DNA of 64,000 nucleotides from Perkinsus marinus ATCC 50983. Lineage: Eukaryota > Perkinsozoa > Perkinsida > Perkinsidae. The notes under the pieces are model-generated. The model was not told where the DNA came from and did no database searches. It saw nothing but the letters and a program-made list of their open reading frames with translations. Both the position numbers and the translations under genes were made by a program. Positions 55,413 to 64,000 of the stretch are shown here, piece by piece. The first letter of the stretch is position 1. Every line of letters begins with the position of its first letter. Location of the stretch: positions 41,861 through 105,860 of the forward strand of contig NW_003210828.1 in the NCBI RefSeq assembly GCF_000006405.1, given 5' to 3'.

Positions 55413-57970
55413 CAAAATTCGAGAGAAGTATGTCCTGAAGAATTCCAACGATGAAGTTGTGTTCATCCGTGAGCAGTTTCCGTCGATGTTTGCACTGCCA
55501 GCTTGGCAGCATCCGTTACTGCTCACCGGGTGGTCGGTCTCACATTTTCGGGAGCGTGGGTACAACTTCCTTTTAAGGCACCACCTAACAGGAGAGATGT
55601 TTATGTCGTAGGGTACTGAGAACACGGATGGCTATACTAACCCTGTTATATACTGCATGAGAAGACCTCGACTTCGTGCGTGAATTGAGGGCCCCGACGG
55701 TGACTCGGCCATACTGTGTGACTTCTTCGATGAAATCGATGAGAACCTTAACATGCGACACGATGTGTCACAGTCTGTTGGCCTGCGAGAAGAGAGCCGT
55801 CTTCTCGATCTTCTGACGCAGGTAACAGCACGATACTCAACACCACATCAGTGGTCAAGTGCCTCTTCAGATGCTACTCAACACCTATTGCTACTCAATG
55901 ATACTCAACACCACATCAAGTGCCTCGTAAAATGCTGACCGGGCCGACCATTTGGCTTGTTCGCCCTTTCCACGGCACGATGCTAGGAAAGACGCTTCAC
56001 CGAACCTTGATGGGGGAACTTCTGAAGTTGGTTGTCCATGCGAGGATCCGCTAGGAGAAGCTACCGGAGACTTTACACCATAACATTCTCCTTTGTCGCT
56101 TGAAGCTTCTCATGGTAGTGACGATGATGACAGCGCCAGTAGTAGCTCTCAGGGAGCAGAAATGGCTCACTTCAAGTGTTGCTGGGGAAACTGTGGGCGA
56201 GTCGCTTGGCGGACTCACGAATGGAAGATTTGAGCAGAAGCCATTCCTTGTATGCCATGGAGCCATTGCCGAAGACTTCGGCCCGAAGTGGTTTCAGATT
56301 TTCTGGCAGCCACTCCGACTGCCGGCTGAGACTCAGCCGCTGAGAATGAGCGCTATAGAATAACGAGGAATATTCTCAAACGGTTGGGCACTCCAGGAGG
56401 TGGAAGTAGCTGTGTGCTGAAATTTCACCGAACGACTTTATACCCCAATGTGGACGAACCTGTGATACGATCAAGCCGGCCAGATCAGAGGACTTGGCCT
56501 GAATATACGTGCCCATTATCAGAGGTGCTTGCCAAGACTACGAACGGCTCTTGCGCGTTCTACGGATCACTCTCAGCATGTGCCACAGCGCAAGAATGGC
56601 GACGCCATGCACATGTGACATGTCCTAGGAAGCACCGACTGCCGATCTTCATATATCCCCCCCCACGAATAGTTGATCATATATTGGTACTTCTACAAGA
56701 GGATGTGATGCGTCCTAATGATGATCTACTTTAACAAGTTCATGAAAGACATCTTTTCGGAGGATATGATGCGGCGACCACATGCATTATAACCTGGGTG
56801 AAGGGTTTGACGAAAACGTTGATTCATAACATACAACTCGGCAACACGAATTTCGGCAGGCGTTACGAACATCTAACGTCGCGTTAGCTAAGACTGTGTT
56901 CGAGGTAGTGAACTAGGACGCCATTCGAATTCAACCCTGGGGCAAGCCCTGCATTGCAAGGGTTGGTGCGAAGATAAGGGCTGACAAGTTGACAGCCTTC
57001 ACCAGTCAGCTCCCACCACACATTTTCGGGCAACATTCGGAACGGGCACAGGACAGTGTTCCTAAAAGCATCAGCTGATGCAATGAGTCTTCTGCACGCC
57101 TCGACAGGGTGAGCGAGGCTGCGAATGAATCCCCTGGCATTCTTAGACATGCGCAAGCTCATCTTGGCACGAGCATGCTCTGTGTCGATGACTGACTGTT
57201 GGATCCAATTATCTTCAGAGGGCTAGTGGTAGGAGCGTAACTCGTTGCTTGTTATGTCCCAGTTAGTTGGCGGCTTGAGTCTTATGTCTTCGATGGACTT
57301 GTTGCAGTCCCACGCCTCGCTAAGGAGGATGAGGTAGCGACTTGAGCTCGTTTCCGCACGAGATGTTCAGGAGGCCTTCGATTCTCCATGCTCGAACGGC
57401 TGGTAGACACTACTGGTTAATGCAGCGAGGGAACGAGTCATGGATGACATCGTCGGCCTTCTGTTGGGCCCGTCGCCTCGCAAAGGGCGGCGGAGTTCCC
57501 AGCGACGAAAGATTTCTAAGTACATCTCTAGGTGTTTTCTGCAATATAAAGCCACAAAGCATCAATTGCGATGGCTTCCGACCTTCCAACTTGTCCTCCG
57601 AGTGGATGACGCAAAAGAGGGCCGGAATTCGGCCTTCTACCATCCACTGGTAGAGGTGCGCGGAGTTCTTCATTTTACGAGAAAACGCCTCCGTGGAGCC
57701 AGCGAAAAAGCCAGTATGAACTGCCAACCTCCCATCGAAGTCCTCCTAGTAGTGAGTACAAAGAGCGGCGCCTCTGATGAGCGGGTGGGCGGAGTATTTA
57801 CAAGTTCATCTCATCCAATTTCTTAAGTCCTTGCAGCAATGATGGCAAGTTAAAGGGGTGCAAAAATTCCCTCTAAACCACGGCAGATGGAATTTAGACG
57901 GTAGGTTTTAATGCCAAGGGGGAGGAGGTTCTGGTCTGGGGAAACAAAGACAGTGTCTTTGTTTGCACAC
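55413..57970. repeat. Complex segment of the 5.3-kb macro-repeat, copy 1
   Basis: Starts at TTCGAGAGAAGTATGTC and is repeated with high identity from about 60708. It holds several short open stretches, among them a minus 92-codon frame (57162-56884, MSLRMSKNARGFIRSLAHPV) that is almost unchanged in copy 2. At 57.43-57.83 kb is the piece shared with 46.46-46.87 kb. None is recognised as a known family. Copy 2 has small insertions and deletions against copy 1 (for example near 61075 and 61760). Confidence 0.9.
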
Positions 57971-57974
57971 AGAG

Positions 57975-58690
57975 TGTGCAGTTTAGGGTCCCTAAATTAG
58001 GGACGAGTCGCAGCTGAGGTTCTTGTAGCAGCTAGTCCCGACGAGCATTCTATTGCTACTAGCAGTCTGCTAGTCCCTTACCGACGAGTCGCAGCTGAGG
58101 TTCTCATAGAGACGAGAAACGATGCTAGTCAATCAGGGACGAGTCGCATCTGAGGTTTTGATAGGGACGAGAAACGATGCTAGTCAATTAAGGACGAGTC
58201 GCAGCTGAGGTTTTGATAGGGACGAGGAACGATGCTAGTCCATTAGAGACGAGTTGCAGCTTAGGTTTTTATGGGGACGAAAAACAATGCAAGTCTTTCA
58301 GAGACGAGTGGCAGCTGAGGTCCTCATAGGGACGAGAAATACTGTTAGTCCCTTAGGAACGAGTCGCAGCCGAGATTCTCGTATATCAGCTAGTCCCGAC
58401 GAGCGTTATACTGCTAGTCCATTAAGGACGAGTTGCAGCTGAGGTTCTCGTAGGAACGAGAAACGATGCTAGTGCATTAGAGACGAGTTGCAGCTTAGGT
58501 TCTCATAGGGACGAGAAATACTGTTAGTCTATTAGGGACGAGTCGCAGCTGCGGTTCTCATAGGGACGAGAAACACTCTACTGCTAGTCCCTTAGAAACG
58601 AGTCGCAGCTAAGGTTCTCGTATCAGCTAGTCCTGACGAGCATTCTACTGCTAGTCCATTAGGGACGAGTCGCAACTGAGGTTCTTGCGC
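57975..58690. repeat. GACGAG minisatellite, block 1
   Basis: About 55-bp units of the form GACGAGTCGCAGCTGAGGTT + CTCATAGGGACGAGAAACGA + TGCTAGTCCATTAGG, around a dozen copies. Some units are lengthened by CAGCTAGTCCCGACGAGC. GACGAG occurs twice per unit. It ends at a spacer GCACATAATCAGC...ACCCCGGGAAATTC shared with the second block. Confidence 0.93.
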
Positions 58691-58739
58691 ACATAATCAG
58701 CCGGGGTGGCAAGCATCGGAAAACCCCGGGAAATTCTAC

Positions 58740-60707
58740 CGCAAATCCTATCCCATTCTACCATAATTCTACCTAATATTTAATATTTAAATAATATTCA
58801 CGTAACATTCACTTGATATTTACCTAGTATTTACCTGATATTCACCTAATATTTACCTTATATTTACCTAATATTCACTTGAAATTTACTTGGTATTTGC
58901 TTTATATTTAATATTCGATATTTACCTGATATTTACCTAATATTTACCTACTATTTACTTAATATTTACTCAAAATTTACCTAATAATTACTTAATATTT
59001 ACCTGATATATATCTAATATTTACCTGATATTTGCTCAATATTCAATCAATCTGATTAAATCAAAATTTACCAAATATGTACTCAATGTTTACCTAAAAT
59101 CTACTTGACATTTACTTAACTTAATATTAACCTGAAATATTCATCTAATATTTACTTAAAATTCGCGTAACATTTACTTTATATTTACCTAATATTAACC
59201 CAATATTTTCCAATATTCACTCGAAATTTACTTGATATTTACTTGATGTTCACTTTATAGTTAATTGATATTTACCTCATATTTACTTAAAACTTACTTT
59301 AAATTTACTTCATATTTACTTAATATTCACTTAATATTTACTTAATATTTACTTAATATTCACTTGATATTTACTTGATATTTACTTGATATTTACTTCA
59401 TATTTACTTCATATTTACTTCATATTTTCTTGATATGTACTTCATATTTTCTTGATATTTACTTAATATTTACTTAATATTTACTTAATATTTACTTAAT
59501 ATTTAGTTAATATTTACTTAATATTTACTTAACATTTACTTAATATTCACTTATATTCACTTAATATCTACTTAAGATATACTCAATACTAACCTAACAC
59601 TTGATACCTATTCAGTATTCAACTAATATTCACCTAATATTTACGTAACATTAACTTGAGATTCACCTAATATTTACCCGATACCCATCTAATATCTACC
59701 TAATATTTACTTGATATTTTTTCAAAATTTGAGAGAAGTATGTCTTGAAGATATTTACCTAATATTTACTTATTATTTACTCAAAATTTACCTAATAATT
59801 ACTTAATATTTACCTGAAATTTACCTAACATTTACTCAACGTAATATTTACCTGATATATATCTAATATTTACCTGATATTTGCTCAATATTCAATCAAT
59901 TTGATTAAATCAAAATTTACCAAATATGTACTCAATGTTTACCTAAAATCTACTTGACATTTACTTAACTTAATATTAACCTGAAATATTTATCTAATAT
60001 TTACTTACAATTCGCGTAACATTTACTTTATATTTACCTAATATTAACCCAATATTTTCCAATATTCACTCGAAATTTACTTGATATTTACTTGATGTTC
60101 ACTTTATAGTTAATTGATATTTACCTAATATTTACTTCAAATTTACTTAATATTCACTTAATATTTACTTAATATTTACTTAATATTTACTTAATATTTA
60201 CTTAATATTTACTTAATATTTACTTAATATTTACTTAATATTCACTTAATATTTACTTAATATTTACTTAATATTCACTTGATATTTACTTGATATTTAC
60301 TTCATATTTACTTGATATTTACTTGATATTTACTTGATATTTACTTGATATTTACGTGATATTTACTTGATATTTACTTGATATTTACTTGATATTTTCT
60401 CGATATTTACTTAATATTTACTTAATATTTACTTAATATTTACTTAATATTTACTTAATATTTACTTAATATTTACTTAATATTTACTTAACATTTACTT
60501 AATATTCACTTAATATTCACTTAATATTCACTTAATATCTACTTAAGATATACTCAATACTAACCTAACACTTGAATCAAGTGACTTGATACCTATTCAG
60601 TATTCAACTAATATTCACCTAATATTTACGTAACATTAACTTGAGATTCACCTAATATTTACCCGATACCCATCTAATATCTACCTAATATTTACTTGAT
60701 ATTTTTT
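58740..60707. repeat. AT-rich 11-bp satellite, second block
   Basis: The same 11-bp satellite as in the first block. The best-ordered stretches are 60150-60500 (TATTTACTTAA and TATTTACTTGA runs). At 59722-59750 a 30-bp stub of the complex segment start (TTTGAGAGAAGTATGTCTTG) interrupts the array, after which the satellite resumes. An internal duplication of about 560 bp (around 59020-59270 against 59840-60110) is also visible. Confidence 0.93.
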
Positions 60708-63295
60708 CAAAATTCGAGAGAAGTATGTCTTGAAGAATTCCATCGATGAAGTTGTGTTCATCCATGAGCAGTTTCCGTCGATGTTTGCACTGCCAGCTTG
60801 GCAGCATCCGTTACTGCTCACCGGGTGGTCGGTCTCACATTTTCGGGAGCGTGGGTACAACTTCCTTTTAAGGCACCACCTAACAGGAGAGATGTTGATG
60901 TCGTAGGGTACTGAGAACACGGATGGCTATACTAACCCTGTTATATACTGCATGAGAAGACCTCGACTTCGTGCGTGAATTGAGGGCCCCGACGGTGACT
61001 CGGCCATACTGTGTGACTTCTTCGATGAAATCGATGAGAACCTTAACATGCGACACGATGTGTCACAGTCTGTAACAGACTGCCTGTTGGCCTGCGAGAA
61101 GAGAGACGTCTTCTCGATCTTCTGACGCAGGTAACAGCACGATACTCAACACCACATCAGTGTTCAAGTGCATCTTCAGATGCTACTCAACACCTATTGC
61201 TACTCAATGATACTCAACACCACATCAAGTGCCTCGTAAAATGCTGACCGGGCCGACCATTTGGCTTGTTCGCCCTTTCCACGGCACGATGCTAGGAAAG
61301 ACGCTTCACCGAACCTTGGTGGGGGAACTTCTGAAGTTGGTTGTCCATGCGAGGATCCGCTAGGAGAAGCTACCGGAGACTTTACACCACAACATTCTCC
61401 TTTGTCGCTTGAAGCTTCTCATGGTAGTGACGATGATGACAGCGCCAGTAGTAGCTCTCAGGGAGCAGAAATGGCTCACTTCAAGTGTTGCTGGGAAACT
61501 GTGGGCGAGTCGCTTGGCGGACTCACGAATGGAAGATTTGAGCAGAAGCCATTCCTTGTATGCCGTGGAGCCATTGCCGAAGACTTCGGCCCGAAGTGGT
61601 TTCAGATTTTCTGGCAGCCACTCTGACTGCCGGCTGAGACTCAGCCGCTGAGAATGAGCGCTATAAAATAACGAGGATTATTCTCAAACGGTTGGGCACT
61701 CCAGGAGGTGGAAGTAGCTGTGTGCTGAAATGCCGCCGAACGACTTTATACCGCAATGTGGTCCACATTATGTGGACGAACCTGTGATACGATCAAGCCG
61801 GCCAGATCAGAGGACTTGGCCTGAATATACGTGCCCATTATGAGAGGTGCTTGCCAAGGCTACGAACGGCTCTTGCGCGTTCTACGGATCACTCTCAGCA
61901 TGTGCCACAGCGCAAGAATGGCGACGCCATGCACATGTGACATGTCCTAGGAAGCACCGACTGCCGATCTTCATGTATCCCCCCCACGAATAGTTGATCA
62001 TATATTGGTACTTCTACAAGAGGATGTGATGCGTCCTAATGATGATCTACTTTAACAAATTCATGAAAGACATCTTTTCGGAGGATATGATGCGGCGACC
62101 ACATGCATTATAACCTGGGTGAAGGGGTTGACGAAAACATTGATTCATAACATACAACTCGGGCAACACGAATTTCGGCAGGCGTTACGAACATCTAACG
62201 TCGCGTTAGCTAAGACTGTGTTCGAGGCAGTGAACTAGGACGCCATTCGAATTCAACCCTGGGGCAAGCCCTGCATTGCAAGGGTTGGTGCGAAGATAAG
62301 GGCTGACAAGTTGACAGCCTTCACCAGTCAGCTCCCACCACACATTTTCGGGCAACATTCGGAACGGGCACAGGACAGTGTTCCTAAAAGCATCAGCTGA
62401 TGCAATGAGTCTTCTGCACGCCTCGACAGGATGAGCGAGGCTGCGAATGAATCCCCTGGTATTCTTAGACATGCGCAAGCTCATATTGGCACGAGCATGC
62501 TCTGTGTCGATGACTGACTGTTGGATCCAATTATCTTCAGAGGGCTAGTGATAGGAGCGTAACTCGTTGCTTTTTATGTCCCAGTTAGTTGGCGGCTTGA
62601 GTCTTATGTCTTCGATGGACTTGTTGCAGTCCCACGCCTCGCTAAGGAGGATGAGGTAGCGACTTGAGCTCGTTTCCGCAGGAGATGTTCAGGAGGCCTT
62701 CGATTCTCCATGCTCGAACGGCTGGTAGACACTACTGGTTATTGCAGCGAGGGAACGAGTCATGAATGACATCGTCGGCCTTCCGTTGGGCCCGTCGCCT
62801 CGCAAAGGGCGGCGGAGTTCCCAGCGACGAAAGATTTCTAAGTACATCTCTAGGTGTTTTCTGCAATATAAAGCCACAAAGCATCAATTGCGATGGGTTC
62901 CGACCTTCCAACTTGTCCTCCGAGTGGATGACGCAGAAGAGGGCCGGAATTCGGCCTTCTACCATCCACTGGTAGAGGTGCGCGGAGTTCTTCATTTTAC
63001 GAGAAAACGCCTCCGTGGAGCCAGCGAAAAAGCCAGTATGAACTGCCAACCTCCCATCGAAGTCCTCCTAGTAGTGAGTACAAAGAGCGGCGCCTCTGAT
63101 GAGCGGGTGGGCGGAGTGTTTACAAGTTCATCTCATCCAATTTCTTAAGTCCTTGCAGCAATGATGGCAAGTTAGAGGGGTGCAGAAATTCCCTCTAAAC
63201 CACGGCAGATGGGATTTAGACGGTAGGTTCTAATGCCAAGGGAGAGGAGGTTCTGGTCTGGGGAAACAAAGACAGTGTCTTTATTTGCACACAGA
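60708..63295. repeat. Complex segment of the 5.3-kb macro-repeat, copy 2
   Basis: Matches 55413-57970 with an offset of 5295 bp at its left end and 5322 bp at its right end, so about 27 bp of net insertion has accumulated between the copies. It contains the same short open stretches, including the 92-codon minus frame at 62484-62206. Confidence 0.92.
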
Positions 63296-63299
63296 GTGT

Positions 63300-64000
63300 G
63301 CAGTTTAGGGTCCCTAAATTAGGGACGAGTCGCAGCTGAGGTTCTCATAGGAACGAGAAACGGTGCTAGTCAATTAGGGACGAGTCGCAGCTGAGGTTTT
63401 GATAGGGACGAGAAACGATGCTAGTCCATTAGAGACGAGTTGCAGCTTAGGTTTTTATGGGGACGAAAAACAATGCAAGTCTTTCAGAGACGAGTGGCAG
63501 CTGAGGTTCTCATAGAGACGAGAAATACTGTCAGTCCATTAGGGACGAGTGGCCGCTGAGGTCTCCGTAGCAGCTAGTCGCGGCGAGCATTCTACTGCTA
63601 GTCTATTAGGGACGAATCGCAGCTGAGGTTCTTGCGCACATAATCAGCGGGGTCGCAAGCATCGGAAAACCCCGAGAAATTCTACCACAAATCCTTATGA
63701 CAACTCTCCAAGACCTAACCGAACGCCATTTTTTACAGTGAGCTAACTTCTTATAAGGACGAGGAACAGGCCACTGTTAGTCCATTAGGGACGAGTCGCA
63801 GCTGAGGCTCTCGTAGGAACGAGAAACGATGCTAGTCCATTAGAGACGAGTCGCAGCTTAGATTCTGCGAGTCTTTCGGAGACGAGTGGCAGCTGACGTC
63901 CTCATAGGGACGATAAATACTGGTAGTCCCTTAGGAACGAGTCGCAGCCGAGATTCTCGTATATCAGCTAGTCCCGACGAGCGTTATACTGCTAGTCCAT
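63300..64000. repeat. GACGAG minisatellite, block 2, cut by the window end
   Basis: The same ~55-bp unit as in block 1. A 120-bp non-repeat spacer (about 63640-63750) sits between two runs. The array continues past the right edge of the window. Confidence 0.92.

Noticed and set aside
57975-58690. CRISPR-like array
   Set aside because: The whole unit repeats without unique spacers, and the sequence is eukaryotic. It is a minisatellite.

Overview
The window is nuclear DNA from a unicellular eukaryote. Conserved genes on both strands are broken into many exons by very short GT-AG introns; those I could place are 36, 38, 54, 54, 57, 88 and 108 nt. A cilia-specific gene (DRC3) implies a flagellated stage. 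Compact multi-exon genes, an NRPS-like gene, a cilium gene and LTR elements would fit an alveolate of the Perkinsus/chromerid kind, but that placement is inference (about 0.5). A run of 100 N at 29817-29916 is a scaffold gap.

Left part, 1-36.4 kb, is gene-dense. In order: the 5' end of the splicing factor CRNKL1/Clf1 (-); a small unassigned gene (+); a SURP/SH3-like/WW protein that looks like a splicing factor (-); one or more unassigned genes at 3.5-5.7 kb (-); a small acidic CxxC protein (+); a large NRPS-like gene at 6.6-13.3 kb (+) with the order adenylation, membrane segment, carrier, condensation; a coiled-coil gene (-); a G-patch protein (-); a membrane-anchored LEA14/DUF3712-like protein (-); an unassigned gene (-); the importin-alpha exporter CSE1/XPO2 (-); a DGAT2/MOGAT-family acyltransferase (+); DRC3/LRRC48 (-), whose first exon falls in or beyond the N gap; an unassigned tail-anchored protein (+); and the ribosome-biogenesis WD40 protein WDR12/YTM1 (-). 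Three RNA-processing genes sit within 16 kb.

Middle part, 36.4-52.8 kb, is gene-poor. It holds one clear unassigned Ser-rich ORF (39.4-40.1 kb), a 76-bp tandem repeat, fossil pieces of LTR retrotransposons, a terminal-inverted-repeat element (50263-51294), a diverged inverted pair (43.69/44.78 kb), and an unusual number of short hairpins, many with a single unpaired central base. A 227-bp LTR with TG...CA ends is present twice: as a solo LTR with a 5-bp target duplication at 30.6 kb, and beside integrase remains at 51.3 kb.

Right part, 52.8-64 kb, is a compound tandem array with a repeat length of about 5.3 kb. Each period has about 2.5 kb of complex sequence, a GACGAG-type minisatellite of about 55-bp units, and about 2 kb of AT-rich 11-bp satellite. 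A small part of the complex segment also occurs at 46.5-46.9 kb.

The most interesting items are the NRPS-like gene with a membrane segment between its adenylation and carrier domains, the family of single-base-centred hairpins, and the compound array. Exon boundaries were read by eye from motif continuity, so coordinates of multi-exon genes are outer limits unless stated otherwise.
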